Assembly: GCA_902774915.1 (NCBI GenBank)
Contig: CACYKH010000009.1
Location: 1-64,000, forward strand
DNA: 64,000 nucleotides
Reading direction: 5' to 3'
Source: an uncultured Lachnospiraceae bacterium
GTDB taxonomy: Bacteria; Bacillota; Clostridia; Lachnospirales; Lachnospiraceae
Below the pieces are notes generated by a model. That model made no database searches. It worked only from the letters and a program-made list of their open reading frames with translations, and was not told the origin of the DNA. The first letter of the stretch is position 1. Each line of letters opens with the position of its first letter. Shown piece by piece: positions 49,895 through 59,543 of the stretch. The translations under genes were made by a program, and so were the position numbers.

Positions 49895-51718
49895 TTAGAT
49901 TTCCTTTCCTTCTTTTTGACTAGTTATAAGTCTATAATATTCACCCTTTGCTTCAATAAGCTGAGTGTAATTACCTGTTTCGACAACGCTTCCATCCTTC
50001 ATAACAACTATCTGGTCTATATCCTCTGTCATGTTTAGTCTGTGTGCTATTATAAGAACCGTTGCGTCTTTAATAATATTAAATATATTCTTACGGACTC
50101 TTGTCTCAGTCTCAGAATCAACCGCGCTAAGAGCTTCGTCCAGAATAAGAATTCTTGGTTTCTTGATGATTGCTCTGGCAAGACCGATTATCTGTCTCAT
50201 ACCTTCGCTGATGGTCTCATCATCATCGTTAGTCTCAGTATCCAGTCCATCTGGAAGGCCTTCAATAAGACTGCTTACTTCCATCTTCTCAATAAGAGAC
50301 TTAACATCTTCCTCACTTACATCCCTGGTTCCATAAAGGATGTTATCCATAATGGTTCCTTCAATAAGCTTGGAATCCTGAAGAACTACCGTGATCATAT
50401 CTCTCGTATCCGCCAGAGAATAATCAGTCAGGTTCTTTCCATCAATATAAATGTCACCAGAATAATTATCATAGAATTTTAGGAGCAGATTTGTAAGGGT
50501 AGTTTTGCCCGCTCCAGTTGCTCCAACAAGAGCCGCTGTTTTTCCGCCACTAAATTCTATTGTAACATTTTTCACCACATTTGTCTTTCCATCATATGAG
50601 AAAGTTACATCTTTAAAAGCAACTCCCTTTTCAGGTACATCTGCAGCCTTTTCTTCTTCACCCTGCTTAACAAGTTTTGAAGCTGTTCCTTTGTCCTCGA
50701 TCTTAATATCGATGACCTCGAAAACTCTCTCTGCACTTGCAAGGAAGCTCTGCACCTGAATGAGTACATTACCAAGGCTGTAGACCGCATCCATGAACTG
50801 CTTTGAGTACATGATAACTGCCTGAAGAACACCGATGGTGATTACATCTTCTATAGCATAATGTCCACCTACAACTACTGTTACCATGAAGCTGACATTT
50901 CCAAGTACCAGCATAATAGGATTTATGATTCCGCTGAACATACTGGACTTGATGCAGACATTTGTATACTCTTCACTCTTTGCTACCATCTTCTCACTGG
51001 TATAATCAGTGGTTCCAGCCATCTCCATGGTTCTGAAGTTCTTCATAGACTCTTCAATATGACCATTCATAGCACCGAGAGCCATAGTCTGTCTCATGAA
51101 GTAGCTCCTCATTTTTCCAGAAATGATAGCTGAGATGATGGTTGTCAGGATTGCTGTTGCAATGGAGATAAGGGCAAGCTGCCAATTCTTCATCAGCATT
51201 ATCACGGCACATCCGATTATCATAACGAATGTAGATATAAACTGTTCCAGCACCTGAGCAACTGTACTTACTCTCTGAGAGTCATTTGTAAGTCGGCTCA
51301 TTATATCTCCATAATTATTTGTATCGAGATATGAAAGCGGTGCATGTATTATTCTTTCGAAAAGATCACGCCTCATAACCAGAGACAGGTTTTCTGAAAG
51401 CTTCATCGCACTGATATTCTTAATGTATTCGATAACAGAATTAAGAATAAACACAACTATCAGAGCGATCATTATACGGGTGATATCCTGCGTAAATGTT
51501 TCGCTGTTTCTATATATCAGGCAATTGATAGCGGTCTGAACCAGAATAGGAACAGCCAGCTTACAAACTATGGTAAGAAGGATTGTAACAATGAGTACTG
51601 CACATATCTTCTTCCATCTGAAAACAAAGTTCGAAAGTCTTGCGATGATCTTACGAGTATCCTTAGGACTTCTTTTTTCCATTGGTGGCGCCTGTCCACC
51701 TGACATTCCCATCTGCAT
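49895..51718 (-). CDS. Heterodimeric ABC exporter subunit (consensus-site half)
   Basis: A 607-residue half-transporter: a six-helix membrane domain (about 30-330) and a C-terminal ATPase with Walker A VGATGAGKTT, Q-loop VVLQDSKLIEG, and Walker B RILILDEALSAVD with the catalytic Glu. Its signature reads ISEGMRQIIGLARA, not LSGGQ. The start overlaps the stop of the previous gene (TGATG). Together with the 551-residue subunit it forms a heterodimer with one good and one degenerate ATP site, as in other Firmicute heterodimeric exporters. Such pumps export peptides, lipids or drugs. The adjacent methyltransferase and radical SAM genes suggest a modified product. Confidence 0.9.
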   Translation of the reverse strand: MQMGMSGGQAPPMEKRSPKDTRKIIARLSNFVFRWKKICAVLIVTILLTIVCKLAVPILVQTAINCLIYRNSETFTQDITRIMIALIVVFILNSVIEYIKNISAMKLSENLSLVMRRDLFERIIHAPLSYLDTNNYGDIMSRLTNDSQRVSTVAQVLEQFISTFVMIIGCAVIMLMKNWQLALISIATAILTTIISAIISGKMRSYFMRQTMALGAMNGHIEESMKNFRTMEMAGTTDYTSEKMVAKSEEYTNVCIKSSMFSGIINPIMLVLGNVSFMVTVVVGGHYAIEDVITIGVLQAVIMYSKQFMDAVYSLGNVLIQVQSFLASAERVFEVIDIKIEDKGTASKLVKQGEEEKAADVPEKGVAFKDVTFSYDGKTNVVKNVTIEFSGGKTAALVGATGAGKTTLTNLLLKFYDNYSGDIYIDGKNLTDYSLADTRDMITVVLQDSKLIEGTIMDNILYGTRDVSEEDVKSLIEKMEVSSLIEGLPDGLDTETNDDDETISEGMRQIIGLARAIIKKPRILILDEALSAVDSETETRVRKNIFNIIKDATVLIIAHRLNMTEDIDQIVVMKDGSVVETGNYTQLIEAKGEYYRLITSQKEGKEI

Positions 51719-53373
51719 CAGATAAGCCCTCCTTCCTTCAAGATGTAGGACTTATCACAGATCTTCGCACTGCCTGAACGCTCAGTAATGAAGATGAGTG
51801 TTGTCTCAGAATAGTTCTCACGAATATTCTGCATGATAGCCTTCTCAGTTGCATAATCAAGCGATGAAGTACTATCGTCTATTATCAGTACATCCGGATT
51901 CGCCGCCAGAGCACGGGCAATCATAAGCCTCTGTCTCTGACCACCGGAAACTGTATTACCACTGGCATAGGCCAGTGAATCATAACCATAATCAGATGAT
52001 GAGATGAATTCATCTATCTCAGCAGCCTTAGCTGCCTTTATAGCATCTTCCTTGGAAATGTACTCTCTTCCAAGAGTAAGGTTATCCATGTAGGTTCCAC
52101 TATAAATTGAATTATTGTAAGCACCAACAGTAGCAATCTTCTTTCTTAAATCCTCACTGCGGTACTCATTTATATCCTTATCATTCAGGAGAACCTCTCC
52201 CTCAGACGCTTTGTCAAGGCCAGCCATCAGGAGTGCCAGAGTTGATTTACCACCAGAGGTTGTTCCTACTATGGCAATATGCTCGCCCTTCTTAACATCA
52301 AGACTTACATTCTTCAGAACGGATCTGCCTTCCACATAAGCCTTGCTTACATTCTTTACGCTTAAACTGTTGATAGAATCCAGTGCCTCGCTTCCACCCT
52401 TGGAAATCTCAGCCTCTTCAATTTCAACTATACGTGCCAGTGATGGCTTGATTTCAGAAACTGTACGAGCCAGGTTGGAGCTGATCATTATGGACATCAG
52501 TATCTGCTCAGAATATGTAATGGACATCATTACATTTCCAATTGTTGTGGAATTATCCTGACTCTGGTATCCGATCATGAATACGATAACTACGATAGTG
52601 ATATTCATGATGAACATTACTATAGGATTCAGAGAACTCATAATCGTAAGAACCTGAATGTTCTTGTTGTAGAGATCTGTATTCTTTCCCTCAAAGCTAT
52701 CCTCTTCATAGCTCTCAGTATTTGAAGACTTAATAAGTCTCATACTGTGCAGAACCTGCTGAAGCTTTGAATTAATCTTATCTATTCTCTTCTGCACCAT
52801 CATGAAAAGTGGTGAAGACTTTTTGATGAAGATGTAAACGATGATGATCTGAATAACAATAAAAGCAAGGAAGATGAGTCCGAACTTCAGATTGATGTAA
52901 AAGATCATCAGGAAACCGCCGACTGCAAGAAGCAGTGGTTTATAAACAAGATCGATAGTGATCTTGATGATTGAAATAACCTTCTCAATATCACCAGTAA
53001 GACGAGTGATAACAGAACCGCTTCCAATCTTCTTAACCTCTGTATAACTGAGGTGCGTAACCTTATCATAAAGTTTAACTCTGAGTTCATTACCGAACTT
53101 AAGTACTGCAATATTTATAAAAATAAATGAGAGGTAACCACTTAATCCAAGAATTGCTGTAAAGACAAGCATCTTGATTCCGATAGAATAGACTACGTCC
53201 AGATTACCCGTCATGATTCCCTGATTAACAATGTCACCCATGAGTCTTGGAAGGATGACTTCAGAGAGTCCCTGAAGGGTTGTAAATATAACTGCAAATA
53301 TATATAAAACAGGACTTTTATAATATTTTTTTATTATATCCTTCATGCCTTTCATAGTCTGATTTTTCCTCAA
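51718..53373 (-). CDS. Heterodimeric ABC exporter subunit (degenerate-site half)
   Basis: A 551-residue half-transporter with six membrane helices and a C-terminal ATPase: Walker A VGTTSGGKST, canonical signature VSGGQRQRLMIARA, and Walker B VLIIDDSTSSLD, where the catalytic Glu is Asp. The defects here (Walker B) and in the partner (signature) fall on the same composite site, as in true heterodimers. Translation of the partner is coupled to it by a TGATG overlap. It is the first gene of the cluster after the tubulin-like terminator. Confidence 0.9.
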   Translation of the reverse strand: MRKNQTMKGMKDIIKKYYKSPVLYIFAVIFTTLQGLSEVILPRLMGDIVNQGIMTGNLDVVYSIGIKMLVFTAILGLSGYLSFIFINIAVLKFGNELRVKLYDKVTHLSYTEVKKIGSGSVITRLTGDIEKVISIIKITIDLVYKPLLLAVGGFLMIFYINLKFGLIFLAFIVIQIIIVYIFIKKSSPLFMMVQKRIDKINSKLQQVLHSMRLIKSSNTESYEEDSFEGKNTDLYNKNIQVLTIMSSLNPIVMFIMNITIVVIVFMIGYQSQDNSTTIGNVMMSITYSEQILMSIMISSNLARTVSEIKPSLARIVEIEEAEISKGGSEALDSINSLSVKNVSKAYVEGRSVLKNVSLDVKKGEHIAIVGTTSGGKSTLALLMAGLDKASEGEVLLNDKDINEYRSEDLRKKIATVGAYNNSIYSGTYMDNLTLGREYISKEDAIKAAKAAEIDEFISSSDYGYDSLAYASGNTVSGGQRQRLMIARALAANPDVLIIDDSTSSLDYATEKAIMQNIRENYSETTLIFITERSGSAKICDKSYILKEGGLI

Positions 53374-53449
53374 TTTCTAAATTTAGCCGCAACATTAAAA
53401 TTTTATCATATTTATATATATAAAACAAATATTTAATAAGGTCTTTACA

Positions 53450-53481
53450 CAGAAAAGGCCAGAAGGGAAAACCCTTCTGGC
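53450..53481 (-). terminator. Terminator of the tubulin-like gene
   Basis: GCCAGAAGGG-aaaa-CCCTTCTGGC (53458-53481), a perfect 10-base stem, followed on the minus strand by CTTTTCT. It lies 36 bases beyond the stop at 53517. Confidence 0.85.
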
Positions 53482-53516
53482 GATTATAATTTAAGCAATA
53501 CCCCGATGTGTGTAAT

Positions 53517-56012
53517 TTATGCAGTATATGTATGAAGACCCATATAAGCTCCGTTTGCCATAACCATTCCGTAAGCTGTCTCCATCTCTGTTGAGCATTC
53601 CAGCATGTTCATACGAACTCCTGAGTAGAAGTCATCTGTTGTGATAACCTGCTCACCAATATTTGTTGTAATGGATTCTGGTGCTTCGTTGTATGGCTCA
53701 GCTGTAAGGATTTCCTTCATAGCTGATGAGAAGTGAGGCATTGAATCAGGAAGTGAAATGTACTTCTGAACCTTAACCTTGCTCTCAAATCCAGGCTTCA
53801 GCATACACAGTTTTTTCTTTGATGTCTTTTCCATAGCACTTGTTACGAATGCAAGAGCCGCAGTCTTCATAACACCACGTCTTACCTCACTATCGAAGGA
53901 AACGAACATAGCATTCATATCCTGCATTGTTGGCTGCTTGTCAGCAAATGCTGCTGCGATAACCTTCTCGTTTGGATAAACACCAAGACCAAGCAAGAAG
54001 TTCTTATATACATGCTCCATATCCTCGCTGATAGGAACAACTCTGTCACCATTGATATCTGCCTCATGGCTAACCATGATCTTTATGAGACCCTGTCTGA
54101 ACTGTTCTATTCTTTCCTCTGTCACATAATCAGTTGGAAGAAATTCATGTCTCTTGGCATCTGTAAGTGTGAAGTCCACAACCCTGCGTCCTTCAATAGC
54201 AAGATCCTCAACAGCATTAACAAGATCCAGACTGAACTGTGAGAATGTATCGCTCAGCTGTTCAGCTCTCTGGCGAAGCTGTCTGATGATATCACCAAAT
54301 ACATCCTGTGCATTCAGCTCTGCCATCAGCATATTTCTTTCCTGTGCAAGAGCACTCTTGATGCATGCATCGTGATAACCCTGCTCAGTCTCTCTCTTTG
54401 CAGATGGGAAAGCAAAAAGTCTCTTCTTAACAATAGCAAGAATAGAATCCTTCATGCCTTCGTACTCGTTAGATGGTGAATACTGAGCAAGCATTGTCTC
54501 AAGGTTCTTTGCCTCTTCAATCATATTCTGATCCTGCTCGCATCCGCCAATTCCGGCACAGCCTATGATCTTCATTGTAACGAATGGACCATATTCTCTC
54601 ATGTACTTTTCAATATTTGCATCCAGCTGCTGTGACATCTTAATTCTAAGTGTCTTAGCAATAACCGGAATATCTGTCTTAACAGTACTAAGTGCCTGTG
54701 GAAGTGTTGTTGCCAGTCTGTCCACTCTCTTCTTAATATCCTTATAAGCAGGAGCCGGGAACTGACCAGTTTTGATAAGACCATTAACTGAAAGGTCTAT
54801 CTCGTCTCCAGGACTACCCATCATGAAATTGCGCATCTCGCCAAATGTATTCTGGATGTCAACCTTCATCTTGTCGTCTTTATCAGGCATCCTGTTCATA
54901 CGTGAATAAGCCTCTGTAAATACAGAATGCTCCACAATATTCTCAATCTCTTTAACTGGGATCTTATAATCCGCTTCATTGACAACCTTGAAATAACCCA
55001 GCTGACTCTTCTCAAAGAATGAATCTCTAAGTAACTGACGCTGTCCTTCTTCGTTCTCGTCATCAATGTATTTATTATGTGCCAGCTTATACAGGAAGTA
55101 AGCAACATCGCTGAAGATAATTCCATCAGGAATATAACCCTGCTCGTCCTTCTTTCCGGAAACAAGCATGCAGCTGTCGAACATATTGTCACACATGTTC
55201 AGTCTGTGAGGGCCACTCTCAAAGAGGTAATTCTTACCCTCGTATCCAGCCTGAATGTATTCTGAAACTTCCATCATTGTTGCCTGACCATTTGCAAGAA
55301 GAAGAGTTCTAAGCTCATCATCCTCATAAATGGACTTATTAGCAAATAATGTATCTGGCATAAGCAGACATCCACCAACGCGGACATTCTGCCACTTTCT
55401 TGACTTAGCATATCCCTTGATGTTGTAAGTAACATCTGCAAGGATACCACTACCTGTTCCACCACAGGTACTAGACACGATAATAATATCCAGCTTCTTT
55501 GAAACCGAATCACTGTACATATCCTCCAGCTTCTCAAAGAGGAGGATTCTCATATCTTCATAAGCATTAGAAAACATAAGTCTTCCGACCTGTCTGTTTC
55601 CCTGTGCCCCTTCTGTTCCTATGTTAAGCTTTGGAAAATCAGGGCTCATCCATTTTGCCAGGTTAGTCTGAACTGGCTGTCCCTGGTAGCCCTTCTCCAG
55701 AATGTCCTCTAAGTTAGGACGATAGATACTCAGCACCTCAAGAGCATTAAGTCCATCTCCATCCTTGCTGGCTTTAATAGTATCTTCCATCTCTGGAATA
55801 TTAGAATCTATCATAAGATAGTGAATGTTATCTTCTGAGGTGATTTCATTTCTCAGCATTGCCTTGAGCTGAGTACAAACTTTACCGCCTACACCACCTA
55901 AACCTATTACAAGAAGGTCCCCGTTAATTCTCTCGCCTTCTTCGTCTTTACCGAATATTCTTACATCACGAAGTCTGGAAAACTCTTCCTTTTGTGTTTC
56001 AAGTAAGATCAT
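53517..56012 (-). CDS. Tubulin-like protein (Tubulin_2 type)
   Basis: About 831 residues from the ATG at 56012 (AAGGAG seven bases upstream; the frame is open further). The N-terminal half shows tubulin/FtsZ nucleotide-binding signs: LVIGLGGVGGKV (about 30-40), a conserved acidic IDSN loop, and the G-box TCGGTGSGIL (about 183). A long, mostly helical C-terminal half follows. No membrane segment is seen. Such proteins are large filament-forming or GTP-binding tubulin relatives with poorly known roles. It stands alone between two terminators but lies next to the exporter cluster. Confidence 0.8.
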   Translation of the reverse strand: MILLETQKEEFSRLRDVRIFGKDEEGERINGDLLVIGLGGVGGKVCTQLKAMLRNEITSEDNIHYLMIDSNIPEMEDTIKASKDGDGLNALEVLSIYRPNLEDILEKGYQGQPVQTNLAKWMSPDFPKLNIGTEGAQGNRQVGRLMFSNAYEDMRILLFEKLEDMYSDSVSKKLDIIIVSSTCGGTGSGILADVTYNIKGYAKSRKWQNVRVGGCLLMPDTLFANKSIYEDDELRTLLLANGQATMMEVSEYIQAGYEGKNYLFESGPHRLNMCDNMFDSCMLVSGKKDEQGYIPDGIIFSDVAYFLYKLAHNKYIDDENEEGQRQLLRDSFFEKSQLGYFKVVNEADYKIPVKEIENIVEHSVFTEAYSRMNRMPDKDDKMKVDIQNTFGEMRNFMMGSPGDEIDLSVNGLIKTGQFPAPAYKDIKKRVDRLATTLPQALSTVKTDIPVIAKTLRIKMSQQLDANIEKYMREYGPFVTMKIIGCAGIGGCEQDQNMIEEAKNLETMLAQYSPSNEYEGMKDSILAIVKKRLFAFPSAKRETEQGYHDACIKSALAQERNMLMAELNAQDVFGDIIRQLRQRAEQLSDTFSQFSLDLVNAVEDLAIEGRRVVDFTLTDAKRHEFLPTDYVTEERIEQFRQGLIKIMVSHEADINGDRVVPISEDMEHVYKNFLLGLGVYPNEKVIAAAFADKQPTMQDMNAMFVSFDSEVRRGVMKTAALAFVTSAMEKTSKKKLCMLKPGFESKVKVQKYISLPDSMPHFSSAMKEILTAEPYNEAPESITTNIGEQVITTDDFYSGVRMNMLECSTEMETAYGMVMANGAYMGLHTYTA

Positions 56013-56051
56013 TTTGTATCTCCTTAATTCCCCTGTACATAGATAATCCGT

Positions 56052-56057
56052 ATTATA
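56052..56057 (-). promoter_or_regulatory. -10 box upstream of the tubulin-like gene
   Basis: TATAAT on the minus strand about 40 bases before the ATG, in a gap that otherwise holds only the fba terminator. The -35 region is weak. Confidence 0.4.
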
Positions 56058-56069
56058 CACCATTTCACA

Positions 56070-56116
56070 CAAAAAAGACACACCTTTTTGTCATAATTTT
56101 ACAAAAAGATGTGTCT
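56070..56116 (-). terminator. Terminator of the aldolase gene
   Basis: A 16-base stem (AGACACAtCTTTTTGT with its complement, one G-U) and a nine-base loop (56076-56116), then TTTTTT on the minus strand. It lies 27 bases after the stop. Confidence 0.85.
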
Positions 56117-56142
56117 GATTTACATAATATTTACTAAACTAA

Positions 56143-57006
56143 TTAAGCCTTGTTTGCTGAACCAAATACAGCTACACGATCCTTAACTTCGTCTCTGATT
56201 GCCTGTGCACCAGGAGCAAGAAGCTTACGTGGGTCATAACCCTTACCCTGCTGATCCTTGCCTTCCTCGATGTACTTACGTGTTGCAGCAGCGAATACAA
56301 GCTGGCACTCTGTATTAACGTTAACCTTAGCAACGCCCATTGAGATAGCCTTCTTAATCTGCTCGTCAGGAATTCCTGAACCACCGTGAAGTACAAGTGG
56401 TGTATTACCAACCTCAGCCTTAACAGCCTCAAGTACCTGGAACTGAAGTCCTTCCCAGTTATCAGGATACTTACCGTGGATATTACCAATACCACAAGCG
56501 AGCATATCAACGCCAAGATCATTGATCATCTTGCACTCTGCAGGATCTGCGCACTCACCTGTTGATGAAACGCCATCCTCTTCTCCACCGATTCCACCAA
56601 CCTCAGCTTCGATTGAGATACCCTTCTCGCGGCAGATAGCTACGAGTTCTTTTGTCTTCTCAATGTTCTCATCGATTGGAAGTGAAGAACCATCAAACAT
56701 GATTGATGTGAATCCAGCTTCTATACAAGCCTTTGCACCTTCATATGAACCGTGATCAAGGTGAAGTGCAACTGGAACTGTAATTCCAAGTGACTCATCC
56801 ATAGCCTTAACCATAGCTGAAACTGTCTTAAATCCAGTCATATACTTACCAGCACCCTCAGATACTCCAAGTATAACAGGAGTCTTAAGCTCCTCACACT
56901 CAAGCAGAATAGACTTTGTCCACTCGAGGTTGTTGATGTTGAACTGTGCTACAGCGTATCCGCCAGCAACAGCCTTCTCAAGCATTTCTTTTGCTGAAAC
57001 TAACAT
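56143..57006 (-). CDS. fba: Class II fructose-1,6-bisphosphate aldolase
   Basis: 287 residues from the ATG at 57006, with GGAGG upstream. The zinc-dependent class II fold is shown by VALHLDHGSYE (zinc-binding His pair region), SIMFDGSSLP, EAEVGGIGGEEDG, the zinc-binding His near CGIGNIHGKY, and LHGGSGIPDEQI. It splits fructose 1,6-bisphosphate to dihydroxyacetone phosphate and glyceraldehyde 3-phosphate in glycolysis. It has its own promoter and terminator, so it is monocistronic. Confidence 0.95.
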   Translation of the reverse strand: MLVSAKEMLEKAVAGGYAVAQFNINNLEWTKSILLECEELKTPVILGVSEGAGKYMTGFKTVSAMVKAMDESLGITVPVALHLDHGSYEGAKACIEAGFTSIMFDGSSLPIDENIEKTKELVAICREKGISIEAEVGGIGGEEDGVSSTGECADPAECKMINDLGVDMLACGIGNIHGKYPDNWEGLQFQVLEAVKAEVGNTPLVLHGGSGIPDEQIKKAISMGVAKVNVNTECQLVFAAATRKYIEEGKDQQGKGYDPRKLLAPGAQAIRDEVKDRVAVFGSANKA

Positions 57007-57065
57007 GATGTTACCTCCGTATATTTTTATTAAATTAAACTTAGTTAATTTTTGTCGCAAAAAAT

Positions 57066-57094
57066 ATTATAAACTATTATTTAAATGCATACAA
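57066..57094 (-). promoter_or_regulatory. Promoter of fba
   Basis: TTGTAT (57089-57094) and TATAAT (57066-57071) on the minus strand with a 17-base spacer, about 60 bases upstream of the start codon. Confidence 0.7.
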
Positions 57095-57131
57095 TACAAA
57101 ATGTTAAACTTATCTAACTATTTTTTTAGCA

Positions 57132-58313
57132 CTATTTTCTCTTACCAAACAGTCTGAGCAGCTTCAGGAAGAGGTTGATGAAATCCAGATATAACTGAAG
57201 TGCACCGTAAATTCCGATAGCCTGTGTTGAAAGACCAGTATTCATACGCTCAAGCTTAGCAATCTTATTTACATCATAAGCAGTGTAAAGTGTGAATACC
57301 ACAACACCTAAAATAGTGAAAGCAAAATCAGCCATTGTTGATCCGAGGAAGATATTTAATATACTTCCTAAAAGAACTGCCAAAAGACCAGCAAAAAGAA
57401 TTGGTCCCCATCCAGTAAGATCTTTCTTTGTAACAGCTCCATAAATTGCCATAACACCAAAGATAACAGATGTCATAAAGAATACAGTAACAATTGAGCT
57501 AAGTGTGAATGCAAGGAAAATAACCGAGAAGGTTATACCATTTACAATTGCAAATGCATAAAGCATTATAGCTGCCATAGCTGTATTGTCTTTCTTAACT
57601 GCATAATTACATCCTGCTACGAGAAGAAGCTCAACCCCCAGAATAAGGAAGATGCCAACTCGTCCCATTGCAAATACGCCCATATAGAATGCAGGATATG
57701 CAGCAACAACAAGTGATGTAATACCTGTCAGAAGAAGTGCAATAAACATATATACAAAAGAAACTGTAAGAGCACTATTTAATGTAGCAGCTGAAACCGC
57801 AGCAGCCATTGCATTTCCAGCTCTTCTTTCCTGATATCCTCTATGGTGATATCCTCTATGGTGATATCCTCTGTGATGATGATATCCCTGATTTGATGTA
57901 TCATCCCATGCTGATCTGTCATTTGACTGGTTGTAATCTATTCTACCCATATCCATGTTCATTGCAGCAGTCTTACCAACACCATCAAACATTCCAATGT
58001 TTGCAGCCTGTGCTTCTGGATTGTAATACTCATCTCCCAGGTCCACTCTTCCATAACCTGCCTGCTGATATGGATTTACTGGCTGATCATATGAATCAAC
58101 CTGTGTATATGGATTCTGTGGAAAATCATATACTGTCTGATCATTAGGCATTGGCTGACCATAACCTGGATCAGTGTATGATGGCTGACCATAGCCTGGC
58201 TGGCTGTATGGTGTTTGACCATCTGCTTGATAATATGAGCTGCCATCATAATAGTTATCATTTGGCTGTCCATATCCATTTCCGTTGTCTTGTGGATTAT
58301 GCTTTAATTCCAT
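57132..58313 (-). CDS. Bax inhibitor-1/YccA family membrane protein with long repeat-rich N-terminus
   Basis: A 393-residue protein. The first about 165 residues are hydrophilic, rich in Gln, Pro, Tyr, Gly and Asp, with repeats of PGYGQP-type and a triplicated HHRGYHHRGYHHRGY block. The rest has seven membrane helices of the BI-1/YccA family, ending near YLDFINLFLKLL, with an AYDVNKI acidic motif in helix 6-7. BI-1 proteins are pH-sensitive calcium leak channels. The N-terminal extension is unusual for the family. The 168-residue thioesterase gene lies 27 bases upstream. Confidence 0.9.
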   Translation of the reverse strand: MELKHNPQDNGNGYGQPNDNYYDGSSYYQADGQTPYSQPGYGQPSYTDPGYGQPMPNDQTVYDFPQNPYTQVDSYDQPVNPYQQAGYGRVDLGDEYYNPEAQAANIGMFDGVGKTAAMNMDMGRIDYNQSNDRSAWDDTSNQGYHHHRGYHHRGYHHRGYQERRAGNAMAAAVSAATLNSALTVSFVYMFIALLLTGITSLVVAAYPAFYMGVFAMGRVGIFLILGVELLLVAGCNYAVKKDNTAMAAIMLYAFAIVNGITFSVIFLAFTLSSIVTVFFMTSVIFGVMAIYGAVTKKDLTGWGPILFAGLLAVLLGSILNIFLGSTMADFAFTILGVVVFTLYTAYDVNKIAKLERMNTGLSTQAIGIYGALQLYLDFINLFLKLLRLFGKRK

Positions 58314-58340
58314 TCTTTCACTTTCCTCCTTTGCTAATCC

Positions 58341-58826
58341 CTAAAAACCTTCTACTCGTCTCTGTCTACGAACTTCTAGTCTCTTCTTCGCGCCTTCCCA
58401 TTCAGCCTTTTCGACTTCTGTTTCAGGAGTGAGTCCATATTTAAGTGGAACCGGTCTTCCCTTCTCATCCACCTGAACCTCTGTGAAGTATGCGCGGTTT
58501 ATAACTCTTCTCTGACCACTGTCTCTTTCTTCAATGTAAACATCAACTCTTACTTCCATTGATGTACGTCCAACGTATGTAAGCTTTGCTCTCACAACAA
58601 TGATATCATTCAGAAAGCATCCTGCCTTGAACTGGAGATTATCGACAGCAGCTGTGGTTACATAGCCACCGCAATGTCTTGTCGCTGCAATTCCTGCAAC
58701 TTCATCCATCCAGCTCATAAGACGTCCACCGAAGAGACGGTCATTTCCATTTATATCCTCATACTGAATGCATTTAAGCCACTCAGTTCTGGATTCTTCT
58801 ACAGTTTTATAACTTTCGTATGCCAT
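58341..58826 (-). CDS. Acyl-CoA thioesterase, hotdog fold
   Basis: About 161 residues from the ATG at 58826. The start MAYESYKTVEESRTEWLKC, the motif GRLMSWMDEVAGIAATRHCG (acidic active-site helix), and VDNLQFKAGCFLNDIIVVRAK are those of YciA/acyl-CoA hydrolase-type hotdog proteins. It hydrolyses acyl-CoA thioesters, with unknown chain-length preference. It is cytoplasmic and probably cotranscribed with the BI-1 gene. Confidence 0.88.
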   Translation of the reverse strand: MAYESYKTVEESRTEWLKCIQYEDINGNDRLFGGRLMSWMDEVAGIAATRHCGGYVTTAAVDNLQFKAGCFLNDIIVVRAKLTYVGRTSMEVRVDVYIEERDSGQRRVINRAYFTEVQVDEKGRPVPLKYGLTPETEVEKAEWEGAKKRLEVRRQRRVEGF

Positions 58827-58911
58827 AATACTTCTTTCTTTTTTCACTTACGATGCCTGCATTATAGCGGCACCAAAACTACCCCTTATAATAACATATA
58901 TCAGAGTGTTT

Positions 58912-59394
58912 TTACAACTCATCACTATCTAAATCTATTGTGAACGGGCCATCGTTTATCAGCTTGCAGCTCATGTCCGCTCCAAAGCTTCCCGTCTCAA
59001 CCTTCATAGCATTTCCATCAGGTCTGGAAGATGACATTTCTTTTCCCAAAGCCGTGCATTTATTTACTATGTAATCATACAGTTTTTCTGCATGTTCTGG
59101 AGAACCGGATTTTATAAATGAAGGACGATTACCTTTCTTGCAATTTGCATACAGCGTAAACTGGGAAACAAGAAGAAGGTCGCCACCTACTGAAGAAATG
59201 TCCAGGTTTGTTTTCCCTTCAGAATCAGCAAAAATCCTAAGTCCCAGAAGCTTCTTTATCATCTTATCTGCAATCTCTTCCGTATCTGTATCGCAAACTC
59301 CAATAAGAACAAAAAAGCCCTTTCCAATCTCTCCTATCACATTTCCATCTACAGTTACACTTGCCTCTGTAACTCTCTGAATTAAAAACTTCAT
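58912..59394 (-). CDS. dtd: D-aminoacyl-tRNA deacylase
   Basis: A 160-residue protein. Motifs are [10 protein letters not shown] at the N-terminus, [17 protein letters not shown] (active-site SQFTL), and [11 protein letters not shown] near the end (the GP motif). It removes D-amino acids and glycine wrongly attached to tRNAs, a translation quality-control step in the cytoplasm. Length and motifs are complete. Confidence 0.95.
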   Translation of the reverse strand: MKFLIQRVTEASVTVDGNVIGEIGKGFFVLIGVCDTDTEEIADKMIKKLLGLRIFADSEGKTNLDISSVGGDLLLVSQFTLYANCKKGNRPSFIKSGSPEHAEKLYDYIVNKCTALGKEMSSSRPDGNAMKVETGSFGADMSCKLINDGPFTIDLDSDEL

Positions 59395-59543
59395 AATATT
59401 TCCTTTCAGGTTTCAATCAATAACTTAATCATTCTATCAAAAAGATATAAAAAAGTGAACTGTTTGAATAAGATTAAATATTGAAACAAAGCCTTGATGT
59501 TATTATAATAATAGTATGTTTAACATCATTAGGAAGGCACTAC

